Below are positions 23,037-34,017 of a stretch of DNA of 64,000 nucleotides, one piece after another. The stretch is from Cannabis sativa (taxonomy: Eukaryota > Streptophyta > Magnoliopsida > Rosales > Cannabaceae). Every line of letters starts with the position of its first letter. Within the stretch, counting starts at the first letter, position 1. The position numbers were made by a program, and so were the translations under genes. The notes under the pieces are model-generated. The model saw only the letters and a program-made list of their open reading frames with translations, was not told the origin of the DNA and did no database searches. The stretch lies in contig NC_083605.1 in assembly GCF_029168945.1 (NCBI RefSeq), positions 27,541,280 to 27,605,279 on the forward strand. The letters run 5' to 3'.

Positions 23037-24072
23037 TGTTGGAAATTATTTTACCAAGATCTTAGATCTACTCACAAGTATGTTTATTAACACCCTAAAT
23101 ATGAACCTTCTAAAACGATGAAATAAATACATATAAAATTTTGTAAACCTTACATTGGGTGCAGTGGAATACAATGACTCCTTCCGTTCAGATATCTAGC
23201 CCTTGATTCCTTTCTGTAGAAGAGCATTATCAATATCTGAACCTGGATCGCTTTCTCTGATTCTTTAGTGCTGAAACTCCTTCTTGCTGAAAGTCTTTCT
23301 TCACGATCTTCCTCACTATGATTGAGGTATCACTTGCTGTGTGTGGGCACTACTCTAACACTAAGAATTTCAAAATCTCAAGGAAGAAGAGAGAGAGGGA
23401 GTGGGCGGCCAGATAGAGAGAGAGAGAGGCTCATTTTTTTCTGAATAAAAAGTGTAGAAATTTTAGTGTAAATTTCTTGAAGCCTTCACTATCTATTTAT
23501 AGCATTCCACTAGGGTTAGGTTTGAAATATTTGGCATTAAAATAATGAAAATATCAGAGGTAAAACCCTACAAAAGTGTTCGGCCATGCAATGTGGATTT
23601 GGGCCTCACTTTTTGCAATTTTGCAGTTTTATCAATTCTGCATTTAATTTTCTCAAAAACGTCAATTTTCTAATTCAACCATTTAAATGCCAATTCTAAC
23701 TATTTAATAACTATAAGTAATTATTAAATAATATTGTCATTTATCATATTTATTAATTGAACCATACAAAGTATCATAATTAACAAATATGCTCCTAAAA
23801 CTCTTTCTTTACAATTTCGCCCTTACTTAGTGAAAATTCACAAATAGACATAGTCTAATTTGAGAATTATAATTGATTAATCAAAACCAATTACATGAGT
23901 CTTACAAGCAATATTATCTCAACTAGTGGGGGGACCATGGGTCTATATAACCGAGCTTCCAATAAGCAGATCAAGAATTTATAACCTAAATTCACTGACT
24001 TATTAATTCTTCGTTGAATCCACGCATAAAACTTAGAATTGCACTCTCAGTATATAGAATGCTCTATATGTT
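23037..24072 (-). repeat. C2 5' LTR, inner part (split by G3)
   Basis: Starts TGTTGGAAATTATTTTACC and is interrupted after CTATATGTT at 24072. It resumes at 33156; together the two parts give 1893 bp. TATA box on the minus strand at 23501-23493. Confidence 0.92.
24068..24072. repeat. Target duplication ATGTT, left copy of G3
   Basis: ATGTT here and at 33151-33155. Uninterrupted copia-like LTRs read CTATATGTTCCACC at this point, so the empty site is known. Confidence 0.95.
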
Positions 24073-25696
24073 TGTAATGACCGCTCTAGTAATGTGGATT
24101 AGAAAAGGCAATTAGCACTAATTTTTATTATTTTATTACTTTATTATTATTTGTGAATTAATTTATTTGTGGACCCCAATATTTAGAAATAAATATTAGA
24201 GTTATAATTTCTCAATTCCGAAGATTTTATTAAACTCTAGGGGTATTATTTAGCTTATATGTGAAAGATGTTAATTTTGTAATTTTTGCTCGGCGACAAC
24301 GGAAAATGCGATGGATGGCTAGATAATCACATGAGTAAGTTTAGAACCCTATTTTATGGTGGGGAATATTTTAGAGAAAATATTTTATCGGGATTGAGCG
24401 GGGTTATGGAATTGACCATTTTACCCCTAGCTTTAAAAATACCCTAGTTTTAAGTCTAAGGGCATTTTAGTCTTTTGGTTAAGGGTGAGTGAGGTGGCTG
24501 CCCAAGTAGTTGACACCTAGCATTTAAGTTAGAAGGAGTTAAGTAATTAACTCATTTTCATTTGAAAAATAAAGGAAAAACAAAGAAAAAAATCAAAAAT
24601 CAAGAGAAGCTCTCTCTTCTCTCTTTCTCTCTTCGAAGGCAGCAAGGGCAAGGGGTTTTGGGAGCTAAAATTTTGTGTTTTCAGCTAAGGATTCAAGAGG
24701 AATCAAGGCAAGGTAACCCTAGTTCTTCTCCCCTTTAAGTTTTTGAAGTTTTAGTTTAGTTTCACTATGAATGTTTAGGTTTAGTGGCTGTTAGGTTTTG
24801 AAATGTTTGGGGTTCAATTTCTGGGGTTAAATTGAGTTTATCTAAGTCCCTAGCTACTAGTTTTGATGCTTGTGAATGGTTTTAAGCAAGCTTGAGTTTG
24901 AAACTAAGGCTTTGTTCATTAATGGCAACTTGAGTTGTATTGGTTTATTCTGAGAATTACTGCCTGGAAATCATTGTGTATGCATTGTATAGGTATACTG
25001 GAGAGTTTGGTAAAATTTGGGATTGAATTGAATCAAGGGGGATGATTTTTTGGTTCCCAGCAGTAGAACCGGAATTCCGGTTCTGGGTGGTCTGTACCAA
25101 CCGGTCGACTGGTTGCTGACCCAGAACCGGGATGCCGGTTGGGAACCGGTCTACCTGTTGGGGGATTTTCCAGAACCCTAGTTTTCGCCAATTTTGAGAT
25201 ATTTAGGGTATTGCCATGATGTTTATCGATAGGGAAACTTTTAGTTTCAAGTTTTAAGTCCCGGAAAGTGATTTAGCGAGTCACTCATCTGTATTACTAT
25301 TATTGTGATTAGGGCATCCATCTAGCACGTGAATTCCGTTCAGGTCGGCCAGCACACTTGAATTCGGAAAACAGGTAAGAACTGTGTATAATGTATGATG
25401 TGATTATCTGAATGTATGTATATGTGTTTATATATGCATGCTTGAATTATGTTAAACACTACCAACACTTGTATGAATAAGTTATAGAGTGTATTGGTAC
25501 AGTGATTGTTGTTAATTTGAGTACGATACAGTGATACCAACACAGGCATAGGAAAATGCTAAGGTGTGTGGTACATCACTCAGTGTTACTCAGTGATCGC
25601 GATAAACCCTACCAACACTCGTACAGTGAGGTACGATGTGTATGTGGTATAGTTGTTGTACCCTAGTATTGAACGTTCATACTCATTTGTTAAGCT

Positions 25697-25728
25697 CTGT
25701 AAATAGGTGTATGGGCGCCTATTTACAG
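25697..25728 (+). other. TGTATGGGCG-loop hairpin in G3 5' LTR
   Basis: Perfect 11-bp arms CTGTAAATAGG and CCTATTTACAG around the loop TGTATGGGCG; identical at 32695-32726 in the 3' LTR. G2 and G5 have the same loop and other stems. Confidence 0.78.
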
Positions 25729-26082
25729 GTCGGAAATTATATGGTATGTTATATGCATTTCTTACTGAGTCTGTTGACTCACAGTTTCTACTTCCATGTG
25801 TAGGTAAAGGAAAGGCGAAGGCTGAACAGGAATGAACCTGAGCTCAGGTGAGATTGTACATGTCAAGCGGCGCGACCTGGAGTGTTCGGTCTCGGGACAT
25901 CTGGGGATTATATTTTGAAAGTCGCTGTGCGACCTGAGAATTATGTATTTTGAAATGTAAAGTTTAAAAAGTAAATTTACAAAGTTTGAAATCGGGATCC
26001 CGAGATTTGTAAATATTATATTATATTACAAAGTTTAATATTTAAAGCAAAAGTTTTAATTTGACACGTTTTTAAAGAAATT

Positions 26083-26099
26083 TCTTTGATTAGCAAAGA
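26083..26099 (+). other. U5-type hairpin TCTTTG-ATTAG-CAAAGA in G3 5' LTR
   Basis: Six-bp stem with the same ATTAG loop as the CTCGTTG/CAACGAG hairpin of the G1 family. Repeated at 33081-33097 in the 3' LTR. Confidence 0.72.
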
Positions 26100-26156
26100 T
26101 TGCACAATAATTGAAAAAGCACTGTAGCGTGCCTTAGCATTAGGGCGTTACAATTT

Positions 26157-26168
26157 TGGTATCGTAGC
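26157..26168 (+). other. G3 primer binding site (variant)
   Basis: TGGTATCGTAGC, four bases inside the LTR end. It differs from the usual TGGTATCAGAGC at bases 8 and 9. Confidence 0.8.
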
Positions 26169-26435
26169 CGCTGTGTTTGTCTACCGAAGCTTGCTATGAC
26201 ATGTACAATCTTCATCAGAGAAAGCTCGGTTCACGGTTCAGTAAGCCCGTACTTGTTTAGTATTTTAAATAAATGTGAACGTGAAAGCATGTTAGGAAGC
26301 ATATTAGATTTAAATTAAATATATTTCCTTAAAAAGAAAAGAAAGTATGTTGCCTTTAAGTTATTAAGAGCGGTGTTAATTTTGATCGCTGTCTAACCTG
26401 CCTGGCTTATGGGTTCGCAGGCTAAGTCCTATTAA

Positions 26436-28115
26436 ATGGACGCCCCGCGAAATACAAGAAGTCAGGGTGGCATGGTTGAGACCGGAGGCGGTCAGGGGAA
26501 TCCTCAAAATCCTCGTGGTCGCGGCCGTGGCCGTGGCAGAGCTCAGGGTGGTCGCCCTGTAAATCCACCTCAAGCTCCTCCTGACTGGGAGCAAAGATTT
26601 GCTGAAATGCAAGAGAGAATTCGTCAGCAAGATGAAGAGATCCAAAGATTGAGGCAGCAGGGTCCTCCTGCCGTGCCTCCTCAAGAAGTTCAGGCCGTTG
26701 CAGTTCCAGCGGTGCCAGCAGAGCAACCTGTTGTTGGCAACCGTATGGAACAGTTGTACGAAAGATTTCGAAAACAGGCACCTCCAGTATTTCTGGGAGG
26801 CCCTGATGTGATGAAAGCCGAGCAATGGCTTTCGATGATTGAACGCATTCTTAACTTTATGGGAGTGGTTGGAAATGACCGGGTGACCTGCGCCACTTTC
26901 CAGTTTCAGGAAGATGCTCTCGTGTGGTGGGAATTGATAACCCTCACTCGTGACGTCACACTGATGACCTGGGAAGAATTTAGGGAGTTATTTAATTCCA
27001 AATATTACAACGAAGCGGTCCGCAGTGCAAAGCGGAAAGAGTTCACTGATCTAGTTCAGACTGAGGGAATGTCAGTCACTGAGTACACAACGAAGTTTGA
27101 TCGGTTGGCTAAGTTGGCAGCAGGAATTGTGCCCACGGACTTCAGTAAGAAAGAAAAATATTTAGCGGGTTTGAGTGCAAAGATCCGGCATGATCTGGTT
27201 ATCACCACTACTGAAGCAACCACGTATGCAGATATGGTTGAGAAGGCTTTGAGAGCCGAGGGTGCAGTAAAATTTCTTCAGGAGCCCCGGGTGACTCCGA
27301 GTGTTGGTGGAACCCCCACTGTTCCTACTCCTGTTTATGGTAGGGATGGTGGTGACTCCACCACTGAGCAGAAAAGAAAAGTTCTTCCAGCTTCTGGTGG
27401 CTCAGGGCAAAGCAAGCGGTTCCGTGGGAACCAAGGCAGAGGAGGACGCCAGGGTTACTCTTATCCTGAGTGTCCAAGGTGCAAGAAACATCATCCGGGA
27501 GAGTGTAACCGGAAGACATGCTTCCTGTGTGGCATGGTGGGGCATTTCAAGAAAGATTGCCCCCAGGCAAAGAAAGAGGAGCCGAAAGCTGAGGTGAAAC
27601 CGGTTCCTGCTCGTGTGTTTGCCATTACCCAAGCTGATGCTGCAGCCAGTCGTTCTGTTGTGACAGGTCAGCTTCCCGTCAACAACTTGTTATTTACAGT
27701 ATTATTTGACTCGGGAGCTACACGTTCATATGTGGCTAGAAGAGTAATTGATCTTTTGGGTAGGCCTTGTGATATTTTAGAAAGAGGGTTTGGAACCCTA
27801 ATGCCTAGCGGGGAATTGGTTATCTCTAATAGGCGCATTAGGTCTATGCCGATTAGGATCGAAGATAGGGAATTGAGTACTGACCTTATAGAATTGAAAT
27901 TAACTGAGTTTGATATTATACTGGGAATGGATTTTCTATCCAAGTATTCGGCCAGTATAGATTGTAGGCGTAAAATGGTGACTTTTCGGCGGAAGGTGAA
28001 GATCCATTTGTTTATGTTGGATCGGTTCGGGGGTCTCGGATCCGGTTATTTCGTGTTGAGAGCTAGGGATTTACTATGCAATGGTTGTGTAGGATTTCTA
28101 ATCGGTAGTTTTTGA
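26436..28115 (+). CDS. gag: G3 gag-protease (559 codons, ends at a frame break)
   Basis: The start ATG at 26436 begins MDAPRNTRSQGG, 284 bases after the LTR. Order: Gly/Arg-rich N-terminus (residues about 20-45), coiled-coil-like EMQERIRQQDEEIQRLRQQ (about 60-80), Gag capsid region (FLGGPDVMKAEQWL about 117-130, on to about 270), zinc knuckle CFLCGMVGHFKKDC with all four ligands (about 27519-27560), and protease LFDSGATRSY with catalytic Asp, then [11 protein letters not shown]. From about 27985 the protein no longer follows its relatives, returns briefly near 28055, and ends at TGA 28113-28115. The N-terminal 515 residues look functional; the tail is a frameshift product. In relatives gag-pol is one frame. 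Confidence 0.88.
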   Translation: MDAPRNTRSQGGMVETGGGQGNPQNPRGRGRGRGRAQGGRPVNPPQAPPDWEQRFAEMQERIRQQDEEIQRLRQQGPPAVPPQEVQAVAVPAVPAEQPVVGNRMEQLYERFRKQAPPVFLGGPDVMKAEQWLSMIERILNFMGVVGNDRVTCATFQFQEDALVWWELITLTRDVTLMTWEEFRELFNSKYYNEAVRSAKRKEFTDLVQTEGMSVTEYTTKFDRLAKLAAGIVPTDFSKKEKYLAGLSAKIRHDLVITTTEATTYADMVEKALRAEGAVKFLQEPRVTPSVGGTPTVPTPVYGRDGGDSTTEQKRKVLPASGGSGQSKRFRGNQGRGGRQGYSYPECPRCKKHHPGECNRKTCFLCGMVGHFKKDCPQAKKEEPKAEVKPVPARVFAITQADAAASRSVVTGQLPVNNLLFTVLFDSGATRSYVARRVIDLLGRPCDILERGFGTLMPSGELVISNRRIRSMPIRIEDRELSTDLIELKLTEFDIILGMDFLSKYSASIDCRRKMVTFRRKVKIHLFMLDRFGGLGSGYFVLRARDLLCNGCVGFLIGSF

Positions 28116-28320
28116 CTCAGCAGGACACGAAACATTTGGGCTCGAGGTAGTCGGGTGGTGAAAGACTTTCTTGATGTGTTTCCCGAGGAGTTCTTTGGGA
28201 TTGCCGCCACGGCGAGAGATTGACTTTGTAATTGATTTGGCACTGGAGTCGAACCCGTTTCTAAAGCTCCATATAGGATGGCTCCGCAGAACTCAAGGAG
28301 CTTAAGTTACAACTTCGGGG
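27985..28320 (+). pseudogene. G3 protease-RT linker with clustered single-base losses
   Basis: Compared with the unbroken G1 region, this part of G3 appears to lack one base at about six or seven places, mostly inside short CC, GG or similar doublets. Gag and pol therefore lie in different frames. DNA on both sides reads openly for 1.5 kb and 2.7 kb. The clustering is unusual; an assembly or consensus fault is possible. Confidence 0.7.
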
Positions 28321-31068
28321 ATGCTTGATATTGGGTTTATTCGACCCAGTGTATCGCCCTGGGGAGCTCCGGTTCTTTTTGTGAAAAAGAAAGATGGTTC
28401 CCTCAGAATGTGTATTGATTATCGGGAACTAAACAAGCTGACGATTAAGAACAAGTACCCGTTGCCCAGGATCGATGATCTGTTTGATCAGCTTCAGGGA
28501 AAGACAGTGTTTTCAAAGATTGATTTACGGTCGGGTTATCATCAACTCAGAATTCGGGAGGAGGACATACCGAAGACTGCTTTTAGAACCAGATATGGGC
28601 ACTATGAGTTTCTGGTAATGTCATTCGGATTGACTAATGCTCCTGCAGCCTTTATGGATCTTATGAATAGGGTGTTCAAGGATTTCCTCGATAACTGCGT
28701 TATAGTGTTTATCGATGATATTCTTGTATACTCTCAGTCAGAAGAGGAGCACGAGCATCATCTTCGAATGGTGTTACAGCGACTTAGGGATCACAAGCTG
28801 TATGCCAAGTTCAAAAAGTGCGAATTCTGGTTGTCCGAGGTGTCCTTTCTGGGTCATATTGTTGGGAAAAATGGAATTATGGTCGATCCAAACAAGATAG
28901 AATCAGTGAAGAATTGGCCGAGGCCCAAGTCTGTGACAGAAGTTCGAAGTTTTCTCGGGTTAGCAGGGTATTATCGACGTTTCGTCGAAGGATTTTCTAA
29001 ACTTTCTATGCCCCTAACCGAACTGACCAAGAAAAATCAGAGATTTGTGTGGTCAGATAGGTGTGAGTCAAGCTTTCAAGAGTTGAAGCAACGTTTGATA
29101 ACAGCTCCGGTGTTAGCTTTGCCATCAGATCAAGAGAAATTTGTAGTGTATTGTGATGCATCCAGACAGGGTCTGGGATGTGTTCTGATGCAAGCTGACA
29201 GAGTCATAGCTTATGCCTCTCGTCAACTGAAGGATTATGAGCAGCGTTACCCAACTCATGATTTGGAACTCGCTGCTGTGGTTTTTGCTTTAAAGATTTG
29301 GCGACATTATCTTTACGGTGAAAAGTGTGAGATTTATACTGATCATAAAAGTCTTAAATACTTTTTCACCCAAAAAGATTTGAATATGAGGCAGAGAAGG
29401 TGGTTGGAGTTAGTTAAAGACTACGATTGCGAAATATTGTATCACCCCGGGAAAGCCAATGTTGTGGCCGATGCTCTGAGCAGAAAGGGTCCCGGGCAAG
29501 TATGCACTACGGTTGTGATAGCCCCACAACTAGCCTCAGAAATGGTTAGTGCAGGAATTGAGTTCGTGGTCGGGAAATTGCATAATTTAACACTCCAATC
29601 TGATCTGTTGGGGAGAATCAGAAAGGTACAACTGGAAGATCCCGAGCTAGTTAAAGTTCGAGATGAAGTGGTGGCTGGTCGGCCTAGAGGCTTTTCAGTC
29701 TCGAGCAGTGGAATGTTGCTATATAAAGCTCGAGTTTGTGTTCCTAGTGGGGATGAGCTTAAGAAAGAAATACTGGATGAAGCTCACACCACTCCATATT
29801 CATTGCATACGGGAACCACCAAGATGTATCAGGATTTGAAACCCTACTTCTGGTGGTATGGAATGAAAAGAAACGTGGTGGACTATGTGTCCAAGTGTTT
29901 AACCTGCCAGCAGATTAAGGCTGAACATCAGAGGCCGGCAGGGTTATTGCAACCTTTAGTCCTTCCAGAATGGAAGTGGGAGGACATCGCAATGGACTTT
30001 GTAACTGGATTACCTAGAACTACAGGGATGTATGATTCTGTATGGGTCATTGTGGATAGATTTACAAAGTCGGCTCACTTTCTACCAGTGAAAGTTACCT
30101 ATTCAGTGGATCAGTATGCTGAATTGTATGTGAAGGAGATAGTTCGTCTCCATGAAGCCCCTAAATCTATTGTGTCAGATAGGGATCCAAAGTTCACATC
30201 GAAGTTTTGGCTGAGTCTTCAGAAGGCTATGGGTACCAAGTTAAAGTTTAGTACAGCCTTTCACCCTCAGACTGATGGTCAGTCAGAAAGAACTATCCAG
30301 ATTTTGGAAGACCTACTGCGAGCCTGTGTCATGGACTTTGAGGGTTCATGGAGTAAGTACTTGCCTTTAATTGAATTCTCCTACAACAACAGCTACCAAA
30401 GTACAATAGGGATGGCTCCCTATGAGATGTTATATGGTAGAAAATGTCGTTCCCCTATTCATTGGGACGAGACAAGAGAAAGGAAGTACTTGGGTCCAGA
30501 GTTGGTGCAAAAGACCAATGAAGCTATTGATAAGATCAAGGCTCGGATGCTTGCTTCTCAAAGCAGGCAGAAAAGTTATGCTGATCTGAAGCGCAGAGAT
30601 GTCACATTTCAGGCAGGGGAACATGTTTTCCTGCGAGTTTCACCCATGAAGGGTATTCGGCTCTTCGGGAAGAAGGGTAAGTTAAGCCCTAGGTTCATTG
30701 GGCCATTTCAGATACTCGAGAAGGTCGGGCAGGTAGCGTATCGGCTAGCCTTACCACCAGCATTATCAGTTGTTCATGACGTATTTCATATCTCTATGTT
30801 AAGGAAATACGTGTCAGACCCGACTCATGTCTTGAGTTATGAAGCCCTTGAACTACAACCAGACTTATCCTATGAAGAGCAACCTGTTCAGATTATGGAT
30901 AGAAAAGAAAAAGTTCTTCGCAACAAGACTATTGCACTGGTTAAAGTGCTTTGGAGGAACAGTAAGGTGGAAGAAGCCACCTGGGAATTGGAGTCAGATA
31001 TGAGGACTCAACATCCAGAGCTATTCAGGTTAGATTTCGGGGACGAAATCCTTTTAACGGGGGGATAA
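28321..31068 (+). CDS. pol: G3 pol: reverse transcriptase, RNase H, integrase, chromodomain (915 codons)
   Basis: The first Met at 28321 ([17 protein letters not shown]) is internal; the frame is open upstream to about 28283. RT spans residues about 1-170 with [12 protein letters not shown] near 28707-28738. RNase H has [13 protein letters not shown], the E in [12 protein letters not shown], and [10 protein letters not shown]. The integrase HHCC finger is complete (H and H in [11 protein letters not shown], then CLTCQQ near 29900), and the core D, D, E lie in [19 protein letters not shown] and [10 protein letters not shown]. The GPF region is followed by a chromodomain (about 840-895) with [19 protein letters not shown]. 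The stop TAA at 31066-31068 lies in the polypurine tract. All catalytic residues are present, so this part could supply enzymes for relatives if expressed; its own translation lacks an obvious start. Confidence 0.93.
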   Translation: MLDIGFIRPSVSPWGAPVLFVKKKDGSLRMCIDYRELNKLTIKNKYPLPRIDDLFDQLQGKTVFSKIDLRSGYHQLRIREEDIPKTAFRTRYGHYEFLVMSFGLTNAPAAFMDLMNRVFKDFLDNCVIVFIDDILVYSQSEEEHEHHLRMVLQRLRDHKLYAKFKKCEFWLSEVSFLGHIVGKNGIMVDPNKIESVKNWPRPKSVTEVRSFLGLAGYYRRFVEGFSKLSMPLTELTKKNQRFVWSDRCESSFQELKQRLITAPVLALPSDQEKFVVYCDASRQGLGCVLMQADRVIAYASRQLKDYEQRYPTHDLELAAVVFALKIWRHYLYGEKCEIYTDHKSLKYFFTQKDLNMRQRRWLELVKDYDCEILYHPGKANVVADALSRKGPGQVCTTVVIAPQLASEMVSAGIEFVVGKLHNLTLQSDLLGRIRKVQLEDPELVKVRDEVVAGRPRGFSVSSSGMLLYKARVCVPSGDELKKEILDEAHTTPYSLHTGTTKMYQDLKPYFWWYGMKRNVVDYVSKCLTCQQIKAEHQRPAGLLQPLVLPEWKWEDIAMDFVTGLPRTTGMYDSVWVIVDRFTKSAHFLPVKVTYSVDQYAELYVKEIVRLHEAPKSIVSDRDPKFTSKFWLSLQKAMGTKLKFSTAFHPQTDGQSERTIQILEDLLRACVMDFEGSWSKYLPLIEFSYNNSYQSTIGMAPYEMLYGRKCRSPIHWDETRERKYLGPELVQKTNEAIDKIKARMLASQSRQKSYADLKRRDVTFQAGEHVFLRVSPMKGIRLFGKKGKLSPRFIGPFQILEKVGQVAYRLALPPALSVVHDVFHISMLRKYVSDPTHVLSYEALELQPDLSYEEQPVQIMDRKEKVLRNKTIALVKVLWRNSKVEEATWELESDMRTQHPELFRLDFGDEILLTGG
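31056..31068 (+). other. G3 polypurine tract
   Basis: AACGGGGGGATAA lies directly before the 3' LTR start TGTAATGACC at 31070. Confidence 0.85.
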
Positions 31069-31069
31069 T

Positions 31070-33150
31070 TGTAATGACCGCTCTAGTAATGTGGATTAGA
31101 AAAGGCAATTAGCACTAATTTTTATTATTTTATTACTTTATTATTATTTGTGAATTAATTTATTTGTGGACCCCAATATTTAGAAATAAATATTAGAGTT
31201 ATAATTTCTCAATTCCGGAGATTTTATTAAACTCTAGGGGTATTATTTAGCTTATATGTGAAATATGTTAATTTTGTAATTTTTGCTCGGCGACAACGGA
31301 AAATGCGATGGATGGCTAGATAATCACATGAGTAAGTTTAGAACCCTATTTTATGGTGGGGAATATTTTAGAGAAAATATTTTATCGGGATTGAGCGGGG
31401 TTATGGAATTGACCATTTTACCCCTAGCTTTAAAAATACCCTAGTTTTAAGTCTAAGGGCATTTTAGTCTTTTGGTTAAGGGTGAGTGAGGTGGCTGCCC
31501 AAGTAGTTGACACCTAGCATTTAAGTTAGAAGGAGTTAAGTAATTAACTCATTTTCATTTGAAAAATAAAGGAAAAACAAAGAAAAAAATCAAAAATCAA
31601 GAGAAGCTCTCTCTTCTCTCTTTCTCTCTTCGAAGGCAGCAAGGGCAAGGGGTTTTGGGAGCTAAAATTTTGTGTTTTCAGCTAAGGATTCAAGAGGAAT
31701 CAAGGCAAGGTAACCCTAGTTCTTCTCCCCTTTAAGTTTTTGAAGTTTTAGTTTAGTTTCACTATGAATGTTTAGGTTTAGTGGCTGTTAGGTTTTGAAA
31801 TGTTTGGGGTTCAATTTCTGGGGTTAAATTGAGTTTATCTAAGTCCCTAGCTACTGGTTTTGATGCTTGTGAATGGTTTTAAGCAAGCTTGAGTTTTGAA
31901 ACTCAAGCTTTGTTCATTAATGGCAACTTGAGTTGTATTGGTTTATTCTGAGAATTACTGCCTGGAAATCATTGTGTATGCATTGTATAGGTATACTGGA
32001 GAGTTTGGTAAAATTTGGGATTGAATTGAATCAAGGGGGATGATTTTTTGGTTCCCAGCAGTAGAACCGGAATTCCGGTTCTGGGTGGTCTGTACCAACC
32101 GGTCGACCGGTTGGTGACCCAGAACCGGGATGCCGGTTGGGAACCGGTCTACCTGTTGGGGGATTTTCCAGAACCCTAGTTTTCGCCAATTTTGAGATAT
32201 TTAGGGTATTGCCATGATGTTTATCGATAGGGAAACTTTTAGTTTCAAGTTTTAAGTCCCGGAAAGTGATTTAGCGAGTCACTCATCTGTATTACTATTA
32301 TTGTGATTAGGGCATCCATCTAGCACGTGAATTCCGTTCAGGTCGGCCAGCACACTTGAATTTGGAAAACAGGTAAGAACTGTGTATAATGTATGATGTG
32401 ATTATCTGAATGTATGTATATGTGTTTATATATGCATGCTTGAATTATGTTAAACACTACCAACACTTGTATGAATAAGTTATAGAGTGTATTGGTACAG
32501 TGATTGTTGTTAATTTGAGTACGATACAGTGATACCAACACAGGCATAGGAAAATGCTAAGGTGTGTGGTACATCACTCAGTGTTACTCAGTGATCGGGA
32601 TAAACCCTACCAACACTCGTACAGTGAGGTACGATGTGTATGTGGTATAGTGGTTGTACCCTGGTATTGAACGTTCATACTCATCTGTTAAGCTCTGTAA
32701 ATAGGTGTATGGGCGCCTATTTACAGGTCGGAAATTATATGGTATGTTATATGCATTTCTTACTGAGTCTGTTGACTCACAGTTTCTACTTCCATGTGTA
32801 GGTAAAGGAAAGGCGAAGGCTGAACAGGAATGAACCTGAGCTCAGGTGAGATTGTACATGTCAAGCGGCGCGACCTGGAGTGTTCGATCTCGAGACATCT
32901 GGGGATTATATTTTGAAAGTCGTTGTGCGACCTGAGAATTATGTATTTTGAAATGTAAAGTTTAAAAAGTAAATTTACAAAGTTTGAAATCGGGATCCCG
33001 AGATTTGTAAATATTATATTATATTACAAAGTTTAATATTTAAAGCAAAAGTTTTAATTTGACACGTTTTTAAAGAAATTTCTTTGATTAGCAAAGATTG
33101 CACAATAATTGAAAAAGCACTGTAGCGTGCCTTAGCATTAGGGCGTTACA
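31070..33150 (+). repeat. G3 3' LTR (2081 bp)
   Basis: Same ends as the 5' LTR. Here the conserved inverted repeat (31881-31911) and the 22-bp palindrome at 32094-32115 are perfect, while both are damaged in the 5' LTR. Followed by ATGTT 33151-33155. Confidence 0.95.
31881..31911 (+). other. Conserved AAGCAAGCTTGAGTT inverted repeat in G3 3' LTR
   Basis: Long arms closing on a short loop (AAGCAAGCTTGAGTT ... AACTCAAGCTTTG). Relatives at 390-423, 7727-7760, 10665-10700 and 43461-43495. Confidence 0.72.
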
Positions 33151-34012
33151 ATGTTCCACCATATAGACACATCATAAGTTATCCATTTTTATAATCCTAA
33201 TTTGATCAATGATCCTCTATATGAATGATCTACACTGTAAAGGGATTAGATTACCATTACACCCTACAATGTGTTTTATCCTGAAAACACTTAACCCTGT
33301 ATAAATGATATTTCAGCTTATGTGAAATGAGATCTCCACAATTTATTTTCGTTTGGTCAATCTCGAAGGAGATCATCCTTTGCTTACTATTCGCCAGATA
33401 GAAGCTATAGATTCCATGTTTATGTTAGCGCTCCCACTCAATTGCACTACCGTGTTCCCAAAATGTACATATCACCCTGACCCAAAAGTAGGCTTAACTA
33501 ACAAATCAAAGAACACGAATAGCCTCTAGAGATCGAGCCTAATCATAACGGGATTAAGATCATTTGATCTAGGATCAACTAGGCGATATTGACTTGAATA
33601 GATATTACGGTAAGTTTAATAAATCTAAGTCAAAGTTCAATATCGGTCCCTTCCGATGCATACTCCATGCATCCAACCTGAACTTTACTTTAACCAATGC
33701 TCTGGAAAGAAAATAGCATTTCTCCAAATACAAGTAAACTCTTGTTGTAGATTATCATATCAGTTAAATCCTGTGTCTGATAAATCTAGGAAACTTTATT
33801 CACATAGTCATGTTTACTTTCCAATGTGTTGACAGCACAATAAACAGGATCAAGTATGTGAAAAGGGTTTCAGATGAATTTATACATTATATACATATAA
33901 TCATCAAATAAATCATGTGAACCATGCAACATTAAATGTTATTTCTGATCTATATTAATAAGTAAATCTGATTATATTGAAATGAGTTTTATTTAGGGCA
34001 TAAAACCCAACA
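33151..34012 (-). repeat. C2 5' LTR, outer part (after the G3 insertion)
   Basis: Resumes with the second copy of ATGTT and then CCACCATATAGACAC, exactly as in uninterrupted copies, and ends at CCCAACA 34012. TCTAG follows at 34013-34017. Confidence 0.93.
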
Positions 34013-34017
34013 TCTAG

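Larger units (their letters stand above)
24073..26152 (+). repeat. G3 5' LTR (2080 bp)
   Basis: TGTAATGACC...GGGCGTTACA. Landmarks: CT-rich leader near 24609-24636, an AAG/GTAACC donor-like site near 24713, conserved inverted repeat 24884-24916 (mutated here), palindromes 25065-25150, core with TTATCGATAGGG near 25222, CAG/GTAAGA near 25375, the hairpin with loop TGTATGGGCG 25697-25728, the TGAGTC hairpin 25766-25781 and the U5 hairpin 26083-26099. Confidence 0.95.
24073..33150 (+). mobile_element. G3: nearly intact Ty3/gypsy chromovirus element (9078 bp)
   Basis: Complete structure: 5' LTR, primer site, gag, pol, polypurine tract, 3' LTR and 5-bp duplication ATGTT. The LTR pair is about 99% identical by eye (fewer than about 25 differences in 2080 bases). 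LTRs start TGTAATGACCGCTC and end GGGCGTTACA, a family distinct from G1/G2/G5. The only coding damage seen is a cluster of small losses between about 27985 and 28285. Confidence 0.96.
15697..34012 (-). mobile_element. C2: minus-strand copia-like element, complete ends, interrupted by G3
   Basis: The two LTRs are bordered by a perfect 5-bp duplication, TCTAG at 15692-15696 and at 34013-34017, so this is one insertion. Without G3 and one copy of its duplication it is about 9.2 kb: LTR 15697-17586, internal 17587-23036, LTR 23037-24072 plus 33156-34012. Internal coding capacity is lost. The LTRs differ more from each other than those of G3, as expected because G3 inserted later. Confidence 0.92.

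Noticed and set aside
25340..25549. 69-codon minus-strand frames in both G3 LTRs (also 32338-32547)
   Set aside because: Identical only because the LTRs are near-identical; low-complexity hydrophobic composition, no start context, no homologue recognised.
26376..26825. 149-codon minus-strand frame opposite G3 gag
   Set aside because: Antisense shadow of gag; the sense frame has clear capsid and zinc-knuckle motifs.
24073..33150. G3 as a fully autonomous active element
   Set aside because: LTRs and pol motifs are intact, but the frame is broken between 27985 and 28285, so it cannot make a continuous Gag-Pol as the sequence stands.
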